Origin: an uncultured Bacilli bacterium | GTDB lineage: Bacteria; Bacillota_I; Bacilli_A; RF39; UBA660 | Length of the DNA: 64,000 nucleotides | Assembly: GCA_934098385.1 (NCBI GenBank) | Contig: CAKOOJ010000003.1 | Location: forward strand, 62,001 to 126,000 | Reading direction: 5' to 3' | In this document: one piece after another, positions 8,500 through 15,807 of the stretch | How the letters are laid out: every line of letters starts with the position of its first letter | Numbering within the stretch: position 1 is the first letter of the stretch | Made by a program: the position numbers and the translations under genes | The notes under the pieces: generated by a model | The model's input: the letters and a program-made list of their open reading frames with translations, nothing else | What the model was told of the DNA's origin: nothing | Database searches by the model: none

Positions 8500-8702
8500 A
8501 AGTTCATCTTTTTTATGAATAGAAAATTTTTAATTTTTTGTTAATTTGTGAATTGTTGATTTGCGAATTAAAATGTACAAATAATTACAATTTATTCTTC
8601 ACAAAATCAATTACACATTGGTATTTCTACCTTAGTAAAAATATAACATTTTTAATATTTGTTTGCAATACTTTTTTGTCGTTTTTTCAAATATTTTTTA
8701 TA

Positions 8703-8731
8703 TTGACACATCACTACTGTGATGTTAGAAT
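8703..8731 (+). promoter_or_regulatory. Near-consensus promoter with palindromic spacer
   Basis: TTGACA (8703-8708), exactly 17 bases, TAGAAT (8726-8731). The spacer with one base of the -35 box is a hairpin palindrome, ACATCAC-TACT-GTGATGT, which could be an operator. It points at a short structured RNA ending at 8812. Confidence 0.8.
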
Positions 8732-8737
8732 TAATTT

Positions 8738-8812
8738 AAGTAGAACATTCTATATCTGGAATGTCTACCCATCGTGTAGACACTCGTATTTTTAATACGT
8801 GTGCTTTTTTTT
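8738..8812 (+). ncRNA. Candidate small RNA, about 75 bases
   Basis: Directly behind a near-perfect promoter lie three successive hairpins. They are ACATTC/GAATGT (8745-8764), GTCTAC/GTAGAC (8763-8781) and a terminator stem ACACTCGTATT/AATACGTGTGC (8780-8804) followed by eight T. No start codon with a ribosome site occurs inside. It converges on a small hydrophobic peptide gene at 8858-8947, as the antisense RNAs of type I toxin-antitoxin loci do. The transcript start is inferred from the -10 box. Confidence 0.65.
8780..8812 (+). terminator. Strong intrinsic terminator of the candidate small RNA
   Basis: ACACTCGTATT (8780-8790) and AATACGTGTGC (8794-8804) pair over ten positions with one bulged T, loop TTT, followed by T8. 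Confidence 0.85.
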
Positions 8813-8857
8813 GCACAAATATAAATACTAGTGTCTAATTGTTATAACCAAAACTCC

Positions 8858-8947
8858 CTATTGCTGTAGGAGGAAAAAGATTATTTTCAATATGTATAAT
8901 AAAATTATACTATCAAGTATTTTAATAATAAAACTTTTAAATTTCAT
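8858..8947 (-). CDS. Hydrophobic 29-residue peptide, possible type I toxin
   Basis: The frame MKFKSFIIKILDSIILLYIL... encodes a short peptide with a basic N-terminus and a continuous hydrophobic stretch, ending in LLQQ. AGAAGGGA lies eight bases before the ATG at 8945-8947. The gene is convergent with the candidate small RNA at 8738-8812. A 9-base segment of its probable leader (8981-8989, plus strand GTAAACACT) nearly repeats GTAGACACT in the RNA (8776-8784), so the RNA could pair with the leader. That is the logic of Fst/par and BsrG-type toxins, but the sequence matches none that I know. Confidence 0.45.
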   Translation of the reverse strand: MKFKSFIIKILDSIILLYILKIIFFLLQQ

Positions 8948-9294
8948 GTATACATCCCTTCTATTTTATTAAATAGTTGGGTAAACACTAACAGAATATA
9001 AAATGTTCTGGTTATATATACTACACTATAGTATTTAAAAAATATGTCGCTTTTTGACAACATATTTAATTTTTTTATTAAAATATGATTTACTTCTAAT
9101 ATATCTAAAACATTATATACTAATTCTTCTTATAAGAGTTGTAAACTCTTTTTTTGATAATATAAGTTACATTAGGTAAAACAGCATAATTAATATGTAG
9201 TGCTTATTGTAAATGTTAAAATAAAATGTAGGAAATCGGTAAATTTAAATATTGATTTTCCTAAATCTTTTTTTATTGCATATCATCTTATTTT
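8948..9294. other. Intergenic stretch upstream of the peptide gene
   Basis: No gene is evident. It holds a possible toxin promoter on the minus strand (TTGTCA at 9054-9059 within the inverted repeat TGTCgctttttGACA), a hairpin CAGAA...TTCTG near 8991-9010, and an intrinsic terminator on the plus strand at 9134-9155. A bidirectional stem AGGAAATC/GATTTTCC near 9231-9262 may end the RhuM-Doc gene. Some of the plus-strand sequence between 9060 and 9155 could be a second short RNA (TTGACA at 9054, TAAAAT at 9079), which I rate as weak. Confidence 0.4.
9134..9155 (+). terminator. Intrinsic terminator, plus strand, with no assigned gene
   Basis: AAGAGTT-GTA-AACTCTT is a perfect 7-bp stem followed by a run of seven T in total. 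No plus-strand gene ends here, so it may close a small RNA. Confidence 0.7.
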
Positions 9295-10236
9295 CTAGTT
9301 ATCTTTTTTTAAGAAATTCATTATTAAATCAATTAATATATTCTTTTCTTTTGGATTAGATTCTGCTATTAATAAAGTAACTGCAACTAATGTGTTATTG
9401 TCGATAATTTGTTTATTATCAATATATAGTATGTTATAAAATTCTAAAAAGTATATAAATAATGTTGCAGCAATTCTTTTGTTACCGTCAATAAAAGTAT
9501 GATTTTTAGTAATTAAGTATAAAAAATTAACTGCTTTTTCTTCTATTGTAGAATATAGGTCTTTTCCATCAAATGATTGATATATATTTCCTATAATAGC
9601 CTTTAAACCATGATTTCTTTCTAGAGCAAATAAATCACTATCACTATTAAATTTTAATCTACTCACAATATCTATACAATCTTCATAAGTGATTTTTTTG
9701 TCATTTTTAGTTCCGTTTGGTTTTATTAATGTCTTATGATCGTAATCATCTAGCAAATCTAATGCATTTCTATAATTATTTATTACTTTAATTATTCCTT
9801 GTGCTTCTGTTCCTTTTAAATCAGTTTCTATTCTTCCTGCAATATCTATTAATTTAACTTTTTTTTCTAAGTATTCTAATCTTTTTTGATTAATTGCATA
9901 ACCTCTAATCATGTAATTTTTTAAAATATTTGTAGCCCATTTTCTAAAAATAATACCATTTTTGCTTTTAACTCTGTAACCGACACTTATAATCATGTCT
10001 AAGTTGTATAAATTAATTGGTTTATCGCTAAATTCGGAATTTCCGAATTTTCTCATAGTTTCACTCTCTAATAATTCTTCGTCTTTATATATATTTTTGA
10101 TATGCTCATTAATTGTAGATTTTGCTTTACTAAATAAAACACTCATCTGTTCTTGAGTAAGCCATACTGTTTCATCTTTCATATTTACTTCTAATTTTAC
10201 ATTTTGATTTTCAAATAATATAATTTCATTTTTCAT
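9295..10236 (-). CDS. RhuM-family protein fused to a Doc/Fic domain
   Basis: The 313-residue product has the RhuM domain in the first 140 residues (VWLTQEQMSVLFSKAKSTIN, then PINLYNLDMIISVGYRVKS and FRKWATNILKNYMIRGYAIN). After that comes a Fic/Doc domain with HTFIDGNKRIAATLF near residue 250. The GNKR ending of the motif resembles Doc, which phosphorylates EF-Tu, rather than the AMP-transferring GNGR type. No antitoxin gene is adjacent. Such proteins occur on phage and genomic islands. It shares its promoter segment with the BRO gene at 27240-28094. The role is unknown. Confidence 0.85.
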   Translation of the reverse strand: MKNEIILFENQNVKLEVNMKDETVWLTQEQMSVLFSKAKSTINEHIKNIYKDEELLESETMRKFGNSEFSDKPINLYNLDMIISVGYRVKSKNGIIFRKWATNILKNYMIRGYAINQKRLEYLEKKVKLIDIAGRIETDLKGTEAQGIIKVINNYRNALDLLDDYDHKTLIKPNGTKNDKKITYEDCIDIVSRLKFNSDSDLFALERNHGLKAIIGNIYQSFDGKDLYSTIEEKAVNFLYLITKNHTFIDGNKRIAATLFIYFLEFYNILYIDNKQIIDNNTLVAVTLLIAESNPKEKNILIDLIMNFLKKDN

Positions 10237-10337
10237 ATATTTTATCCCCTGTTCTCTATATTTTTTTAATTTTATTATTTGTTTTATTTAATAAATTTAA
10301 TTTTATATGCTAGTAATCTATTATATTACTACTCTTT

Positions 10338-10412
10338 GATAAATAAAGAATATCACGATGTACTTTTGTTTGTCAATTAAAATATGTATATTATTTTTAA
10401 AATATAATAAAT
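10338..10412 (-). promoter_or_regulatory. Promoter segment of the RhuM-Doc gene, repeated at 28458-28532
   Basis: The minus strand reads TTGACA (10371-10376), 18 bases, TATTCT (10347-10352). About 75 bases covering this promoter and its upstream AT-rich flank are nearly identical to 28458-28532 before a BRO-family gene, for instance GATAAATAAAGAATATCA and AAAATATGTATATTAT (plus strand). Both lead to phage-antirepressor-like genes. Confidence 0.7.
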
Positions 10413-10443
10413 TATATTTGTATTGTATATTTCTATAAAATAA

Positions 10444-10473
10444 AAAAATGTGCCATATTTTGTCGACACATTA
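10444..10473 (-). terminator. Terminator of rluD
   Basis: Minus strand: AATGTG and CACATT pair around a loop and are followed by seven T, immediately after the rluD stop codon. Confidence 0.7.
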
Positions 10474-11361
10474 TTTCTCTTCTAAACATTTTAAAAATTC
10501 ACTAAAATATTCTGGTAAAGGACATTCGAAATACATTTTTTCTTTTGTAATTGGATGAATAAACTCCATTGAGTATGAATGTAAGAATTGTCCGAAATCA
10601 CTACATTTATCATTAGTATATACAGGATCGTTGTAAACTGGATGTCCAATGTATGCCATATGTACTCTTATTTGATGCGTTCTTCCTGTATCTAATTTAC
10701 ATTTTATTAAAGTATAACCTTTATATCTTTTTAAAACTGTAAAATGTGTGATAGCATTTTTTGAGTTTTTTGCTGTTACAGCCATTTTTTTTCTATCTTT
10801 ATCACTTCTACCTATAGGAGCATCAATTGTACCACTGTTAGTACCTATCTCACCTTTTACTAAAGCTATGTATGTTCTTGTAATACTTTTATTTTTGAAA
10901 TAATCACCTAATATCTCATGTGTTTTATTATTTTTTGCAACTATAATAAGTCCACTAGTGTCTTTATCTATTCTATGAACTATACCAGGTCTAATCTCTC
11001 CATTTACATCACTTAAATTATTAGTATAATGCATTAATCCATTAACAAGTGTTCCTTTATAATTACCATTTCCTGGATGAACTACTATACCGCTTGGTTT
11101 ATTTATAATCATAATATCGTTATCTTCATAAACGATATCTAAATCCATTTCTTCTGGCTCAATATTTATTTCTTCTTTAAAACTATTATCTATACTGATT
11201 ATATCATTTTCTTTAACTTTATAATTATTTTTAGTTTTTTTACCATTTACTAATATATAACCATTGTCAATCATTTTAGATATTAAAGTTCTAGATAATT
11301 CTGTATTATTTGATAAATATTTATCTATTCTAATATCATTTTCTACTACTTTTACTTCCAC
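10471..11361 (-). CDS. rluD: RluD-type 23S rRNA pseudouridine synthase
   Basis: An N-terminal S4 RNA-binding domain (about residues 1-70; RIDKYLSNNTELSRTLISKM) precedes a pseudouridine synthase domain with the catalytic HRIDKDTSGLIIVAKN near residue 135. A C-terminal GRTHQIRVHMAYIGHPV follows. The family modifies large-subunit rRNA helix 69 or related sites. The start overlaps the end of lspA by 26 bases, the usual lspA-rluD order of Firmicutes. The gene symbol is by family; the exact target base could differ (YlyB in Bacillus). Confidence 0.9.
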   Translation of the reverse strand: MEVKVVENDIRIDKYLSNNTELSRTLISKMIDNGYILVNGKKTKNNYKVKENDIISIDNSFKEEINIEPEEMDLDIVYEDNDIMIINKPSGIVVHPGNGNYKGTLVNGLMHYTNNLSDVNGEIRPGIVHRIDKDTSGLIIVAKNNKTHEILGDYFKNKSITRTYIALVKGEIGTNSGTIDAPIGRSDKDRKKMAVTAKNSKNAITHFTVLKRYKGYTLIKCKLDTGRTHQIRVHMAYIGHPVYNDPVYTNDKCSDFGQFLHSYSMEFIHPITKEKMYFECPLPEYFSEFLKCLEEK

Positions 11362-11812
11362 TATTATCTTCTCCTTTTAAAATTGATATTATTAACAATG
11401 TAACTCCTATAACTATACTTACATCTGCTATATTAAATACTGGAAAATCATATTTAAATATTATAAAATCTAAAAAATCTTTTACATACCCAAATATTAA
11501 TCTATCAGATAAGTTGCCTAATATACCACCTAATACTAAACCAAATCCATAAGTATTTAATTTAGTTGTTTTAAATGAATATGAATATCTAAATATAATT
11601 ATTATTGCTATTATACTAAGTATAATTAATAATATAGTATTATTTTCTAATATACCCCATGAAGCACCTTTATTGTTAATATATCTTATATAAAAGAAAT
11701 CTTTTATAATTTGTATGCTATCATTTAATTTTATATATGTACTTATAATTGATTTAGTTATTTGATCTATTATAAATACTATTAATGATATAATATATAT
11801 TTTTTTTGACAT
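11336..11812 (-). CDS. lspA: Lipoprotein signal peptidase
   Basis: LspA removes signal peptides from diacylglyceryl-modified lipoproteins. The 158-residue protein has four membrane helices, the motif NNKGASWGI, and the two catalytic Asp regions: LGNLSDRLIFGYVKDFLDF near residue 105 and FNIADVSIVIG near residue 130. The ATG at 11810-11812 has AGGTGAT upstream; a GTG three codons earlier overlaps that ribosome site. At least one substrate, the lipoprotein at 28712-29869, is in this window. Confidence 0.95.
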   Translation of the reverse strand: MSKKIYIISLIVFIIDQITKSIISTYIKLNDSIQIIKDFFYIRYINNKGASWGILENNTILLIILSIIAIIIIFRYSYSFKTTKLNTYGFGLVLGGILGNLSDRLIFGYVKDFLDFIIFKYDFPVFNIADVSIVIGVTLLIISILKGEDNSGSKSSRK

Positions 11813-11840
11813 TAATATCACCTATATAATTATATATTAT

Positions 11841-12068
11841 TTAATTTATTTCTACAAGTATAACATCTTGTCCTATTTTTTTTATATCTGTCATTTTAAA
11901 TATTGTTTCTTTATTTGATAAAAATAATCTAAATATATGTCTTCTTGGAATTGAAGTAAAGTTTATTATTTGTCCTTTGTTATCTATTTCTAAGTCTACT
12001 ATATTACCAAGATTTTTTCCATCATTTATATTTATAACAGTTTTATCTTGTAAATCACTTATTTTCAA
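11841..12068 (-). CDS. YlmC/YmxH-family PRC-barrel protein
   Basis: The 75-residue protein is a single PRC-barrel-like domain: MKISDLQDKTVININDGKNLG, then VDLEIDNKGQIINFTSIP. It matches the YlmC/YmxH family of small proteins found next to sporulation sigma genes in Firmicutes. It lies 24 bases after sigG in the same operon, as in Bacillus and clostridia. The biochemical role is not known. Confidence 0.85.
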   Translation of the reverse strand: MKISDLQDKTVININDGKNLGNIVDLEIDNKGQIINFTSIPRRHIFRLFLSNKETIFKMTDIKKIGQDVILVEIN

Positions 12069-12092
12069 AATATACCACCATTTAATTATATG

Positions 12093-12869
12093 TTATTTTA
12101 TTAATCTTTTAACATTGTTTATAGCACTTTTTTCTAATCTAGATACTTGTGCTTGACTAACTCCTAATTCATTTGCTATTTCTGTTTGAGTTTTTCCTAC
12201 TATATATCTATCTGTTAATATGTTTCTTTCTCTTTCTTTTATTTTTGTTAGTGCTCTTCTTAAACCTAATAATTCATCTCTTCCATCGTTATTATTTTTT
12301 GTATCTGCTATTTGATCTTCTAAATATATCGTATCTCCACCATCATTATATATTGGTTCATATATAGACATTGTTGGTTTTAATGAATTTAATGCACTAC
12401 CCAAATTATATTCAGTTAATTCTAAAGCTTTACATATTTCATCATTAGTTGCTTCTTTACCATATTTTAATAAATATTCATCTTTGTATTTTAATATTTT
12501 ATATGCGGTATCTTTTATACTTCTTGCTATTCTAACATCAGTAAGTCCTCTTATATATCTTCTTATTTCCCCTAATATAAGTGGTACTGCATAAGTAGAA
12601 AATTGTACATTGAATGTTAAATCAAAATTATCTACTGCTTTTATTAGTCCTACACAACCTATTTGAAATAAATCATTCATATCACATTTTCCATTATTAT
12701 ATTTTTGTACTAAACTTAAAACTAATTTTAAATTACCATTTACTATAGTTTCTTTTGCTAACTTATCTCCGTTTCTTAATTTTTTGAATAATATAATCAT
12801 TTCATCATTTTTTAATACTGGTAGACTATTTGTATTTATTCCTGCTATATCAACTTTATATTTACTCAT
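12093..12869 (-). CDS. sigG: RNA polymerase sigma factor, SigG type (sporulation)
   Basis: This 258-residue sigma-70 family member lacks region 1. It begins with the SigG-specific MSKYKVDIAGINTNSLPVLK and continues with NGNLKLVLSLVQKYNN, region 2 (DLFQIGCVGLIKAVDNFDL), and region 4 ending GVSQAQVSRLEKSAI. Close agreement with Bacillus SigG (forespore late genes) extends through region 3 (SIYEPIYNDGGD). It implies that the organism sporulates or descends from a sporulating one. The ribosome site AGAAAGGAT lies within a hairpin at 12877-12907. Confidence 0.93.
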   Translation of the reverse strand: MSKYKVDIAGINTNSLPVLKNDEMIILFKKLRNGDKLAKETIVNGNLKLVLSLVQKYNNGKCDMNDLFQIGCVGLIKAVDNFDLTFNVQFSTYAVPLILGEIRRYIRGLTDVRIARSIKDTAYKILKYKDEYLLKYGKEATNDEICKALELTEYNLGSALNSLKPTMSIYEPIYNDGGDTIYLEDQIADTKNNNDGRDELLGLRRALTKIKERERNILTDRYIVGKTQTEIANELGVSQAQVSRLEKSAINNVKRLIK

Positions 12870-12876
12870 AAAAAAT

Positions 12877-12907
12877 ATCCTTTCTACCTTATTTTGGTAA
12901 AAAGGAT
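12877..12907 (-). promoter_or_regulatory. Hairpin that sequesters the sigG ribosome site
   Basis: Minus strand: ATCCTTTTTACC pairs with GGTAGAAAGGAT around AAAATAA, and six T lead straight into the sigG ATG. The 3' arm is the sigG Shine-Dalgarno region. In a read-through transcript from the upstream membrane genes this would hide the site and may terminate. B. subtilis sigG read-through RNA is known to be translationally blocked by such a leader hairpin. Confidence 0.7.
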
Positions 12908-12917
12908 AATAATTTAT

Positions 12918-13583
12918 TCATAATTTACTAATACCCATCACAATAAAACTTATAATTACTATGCTTGATACTAATTTAATTACATTAAATAATATATTTA
13001 TATAATCCCTTTTATTTAACAGTAATGAATTATTTTTATCAATTAAAATATAAAGATTTCTTTTTATATTTTCTGTAAAAATAATTTTACCTTTCTTTTC
13101 AATATAATTATTATTATACACATATTTATATATTGGTATATAGAAACCTTTGTTAAATTTTTCAACATAATCATAATCTGTTACTTCTACTCTTATTATT
13201 TTAGAATTTTTTATAAAATCTATAAAAAAACCTATTGAACTAATAATAAATACTAAAGACACTATTGTCCACAATGTAGAATATATAATTATAACTAAGT
13301 CTTCCTTGTTTAATTTATCATTAATTGTAATTATTGACCATATAAATGATGGTTTAAATTTAATCAATAATATGATTATAATTATTAATAAAGTTATTGA
13401 TAAATGTATAAAATATTTATATTTTTTTTGCAATAATTGATATATTATTAAGTACACAACAAATTGTAATACAATTAAAATTGAAAACCATATATAACTT
13501 CTATCTAGTACAGCAATTAAAATACTACTCATAAAAGTTATAAATATATATAAATTTAATAAAATTGAATTATTTTTTTTCAT
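12918..13583 (-). CDS. Multi-pass membrane protein, unknown
   Basis: The 221-residue product has four or five hydrophobic helices in the first 130 residues, then a soluble segment with EVTDYDYVEKFNKGFYIPIY, and a final helix. The layout resembles DUF3592-type membrane proteins, though I cannot confirm this. Its start overlaps the end of 13570-13911 by 14 bases, so the three membrane genes 14369 to 12918 form one operon ending before sigG. Confidence 0.6.
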   Translation of the reverse strand: MKKNNSILLNLYIFITFMSSILIAVLDRSYIWFSILIVLQFVVYLIIYQLLQKKYKYFIHLSITLLIIIIILLIKFKPSFIWSIITINDKLNKEDLVIIIYSTLWTIVSLVFIISSIGFFIDFIKNSKIIRVEVTDYDYVEKFNKGFYIPIYKYVYNNNYIEKKGKIIFTENIKRNLYILIDKNNSLLLNKRDYINILFNVIKLVSSIVIISFIVMGISKL

Positions 13584-13911
13584 TGTTAATCCTTTTAAAT
13601 ATTATTATCGAAATAATATTAATTAATATTAATGTTATAGATATTGTTAGTATAGTATTTTGTATATTATTTATTAATGGTTTTATTAATATAATTAGAG
13701 TTTTTTTAATTGGTAAAGTATTTAATATAGTTGGTAGTATAAATGATAACATTAATATAATAATAGATATAATTAGTGTTGTTATGCTAATAATTTTAAT
13801 AGATTTCTTATTATTTTTGTTATTGATAAATAATAATGTTACTATTACTATTAAACTTATAAGTAATATTATTAAATATTTTGTGTTTAGTAATTTAAAT
13901 AGGTTTTCCAT
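13570..13911 (-). CDS. Small membrane protein with three or four helices
   Basis: The 113 residues are nearly all hydrophobic, with helices at about 12-29, 39-61, 70-85 and 88-106, separated by Lys/Asn-rich turns. The start ATG overlaps the TAA stop of the preceding gene (TAATG). The pair may therefore be translationally coupled, or a single protein split by a frame change. No family recognised. A reading frame on the opposite strand over the same bases is a shadow. Confidence 0.5.
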   Translation of the reverse strand: MENLFKLLNTKYLIILLISLIVIVTLLFINNKNNKKSIKIISITTLIISIIILMLSFILPTILNTLPIKKTLIILIKPLINNIQNTILTISITLILINIISIIIFKRINNEKK

Positions 13912-14369
13912 TATTCACCATATATACTTTCTATTATATAATTTCCATTATTTTTTATATTATTTAATATATTTTCTTTTTCTTTATCACTTATATTATA
14001 ACCTGATTCATCAATAACTTTATCTATATTATTTTCTGCTAATTCATTTAATTCTTCTTTAGTCATTTTGTCACTCTTACCTAATTTGTAATCTATTACA
14101 TTACTAGTTATATCACTTAATACATTTTGTGCTGTTTTACTATTTAATGTAGATTCTATTACTTTTTTATCTATATTTGTTTCTTGATGTATTTTGTCTG
14201 TTAATTCGTTAGTTATTTCTTTATTGTTTGATATGTTATTTGTAGTTGTATTAATTATTTTATCTATATTATTTTTACTTATTGTTATTTTTAATGTTAA
14301 ATATGTTATTGTTGTTAATTCTATAATTGCTAGTAAAATAATTAATATTATATTTATTAATTTTTTCAT
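13911..14369 (-). CDS. Membrane-anchored helical protein
   Basis: One N-terminal membrane helix (about residues 5-27) is followed by a roughly 120-residue, probably extracellular, helical and acidic/Asn-rich region (NELTDKIHQETNIDKKVIES, then KMTKEELNELAENNIDKVI). It ends ESIYGE and overlaps the next small membrane gene by one base. AAAGGAA precedes the ATG. A fused reading of this gene and the next would give a protein with outer domain and C-terminal helices. Function unknown. Confidence 0.6.
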   Translation of the reverse strand: MKKLINIILIILLAIIELTTITYLTLKITISKNNIDKIINTTTNNISNNKEITNELTDKIHQETNIDKKVIESTLNSKTAQNVLSDITSNVIDYKLGKSDKMTKEELNELAENNIDKVIDESGYNISDKEKENILNNIKNNGNYIIESIYGE

Positions 14370-14417
14370 TTTAAAATCAATTCCTTTATATTTATTTTTA
14401 TTAATATCTATAATCTT

Positions 14418-15620
14418 TTAAAATTCATCATTCATTAAAAAATCAAATATATTTAAATGTTTAATTCCATTTTGAGAGTAATCTTCAATATCTTTTGAAA
14501 TAACATATTTCTGATAATTATCATTAATATTGTCAAATGCTCTAAATTCTCTATCTCTAGTTTCTTCATTAGATAAATCATAACAAGTTTGAATATATTT
14601 TATATTTTTGTCTTTAGATGCAATAAAATCTATTTCCCCTTTAGAAGTTTTTCCTATATATACTTCATATCCTTTATTGATTAATTCATTATATATAATA
14701 TTTTCAAAAGCTTGTGAATAATTAACTTCTTTACTATTTGTTTTGATTTTTTTAACACCTAAATCAGTAGCATAGAATTTATTTAACGATTTTAAAACAT
14801 TTTTTCCAGTTATATCATATCTATAAACTTTATTAACAATAAATGTTGAACACAAAGCTTCTAAATACTTATATAAAGTGTCGGTAGCAACTTTATTATT
14901 GTTTTTTTCTAAATAATTCAAAACATTAGTTGCAGAAAATTCTCTTGTTTCAGTTTCTAAAACATATTGTAATATTTTATTAAATGCTGTAATATCGGTT
15001 ATACCAAGTCTATCTACAACATCTTTAAGTAATATTGAATCATATACATCTCGAATATAGTTTTCTCTGGATCCTTTGTTATCAAACATAAATCTTTGTG
15101 GTAACGTACCCCATTCAAATATATCTAATAATAAATCTAAATACTTTTCTTTTTTTGTGCCAGTGAGTTCTACAACCTCTTTAAAAGATAAAGGATAAAC
15201 TCTAAAACTTACATATCTTCCAGATAAATCTGTTGATAATTCTAAAAAAGTCATTTTACTATTAGATCCAGTAATAAATATACTAAATTGATCAGTTATT
15301 CTTAAAGAGTTAATACCTTTTTCAAATTCATCAACATTTTGAACTTCATCTAAAAATACATAATAGGTTTTTTTATCTTTTACTAAACTTTTAATATAAT
15401 TATTTAAATCGATTGCATTATTTATATTTGCATAATCAAGTGATTCAAAATTAATATATATAATATGGTCTTCTTTTATACCACTTGCCTTTATTTCATC
15501 AATAATTTGTTTTAAAATTACAGATTTACCGCTTCTTCTTAAACCACATAATACTTTTATTAATGATTTAACATTATAAAAATCTCTTATTTTATTTAGA
15601 TAACTGTATCTTTTTAACAT
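14418..15620 (-). CDS. AAA-family ATPase with DUF4143 domain
   Basis: The N-terminal ATPase has Walker A in GLRRSGKSVILKQ near residue 30, Walker B in YYVFLDEVQN near residue 92, and the sensor FITGSNSKMT near residue 115. From about residue 200 the DUF4143 region follows, with a restriction-endonuclease-like segment (SQAFENIIYNELINKGYEVY, then GEIDFIAS). This family is widespread and mobile, and some members are linked to toxin or defence functions, but the role is undefined. Its promoter region is AT-only intergenic DNA after tyrS. Confidence 0.88.
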   Translation of the reverse strand: MLKRYSYLNKIRDFYNVKSLIKVLCGLRRSGKSVILKQIIDEIKASGIKEDHIIYINFESLDYANINNAIDLNNYIKSLVKDKKTYYVFLDEVQNVDEFEKGINSLRITDQFSIFITGSNSKMTFLELSTDLSGRYVSFRVYPLSFKEVVELTGTKKEKYLDLLLDIFEWGTLPQRFMFDNKGSRENYIRDVYDSILLKDVVDRLGITDITAFNKILQYVLETETREFSATNVLNYLEKNNNKVATDTLYKYLEALCSTFIVNKVYRYDITGKNVLKSLNKFYATDLGVKKIKTNSKEVNYSQAFENIIYNELINKGYEVYIGKTSKGEIDFIASKDKNIKYIQTCYDLSNEETRDREFRAFDNINDNYQKYVISKDIEDYSQNGIKHLNIFDFLMNDEF

Positions 15621-15807
15621 AACATTTTCACCTCTTATTGATATTATACTACAAAAAACAAATAAGTAAAAGTTTTTTTGTTCAAATGGAAAAAAATCAA
15701 TAATATATTTTTTTTTTTGATGTAATGGAAAAATTATAAAATAATTAATTTTATGAATTAAGTTTAAAATTAATGATTAAAAAATATTATGATATTAAAA
15801 TAATATA

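Noticed and set aside
13565..14017. Plus-strand frame of 150 codons, hydrophobic
   Set aside because: It is the mirror of two overlapping minus-strand membrane genes that have ribosome sites and operon spacing; AT-rich codons leave both strands open.
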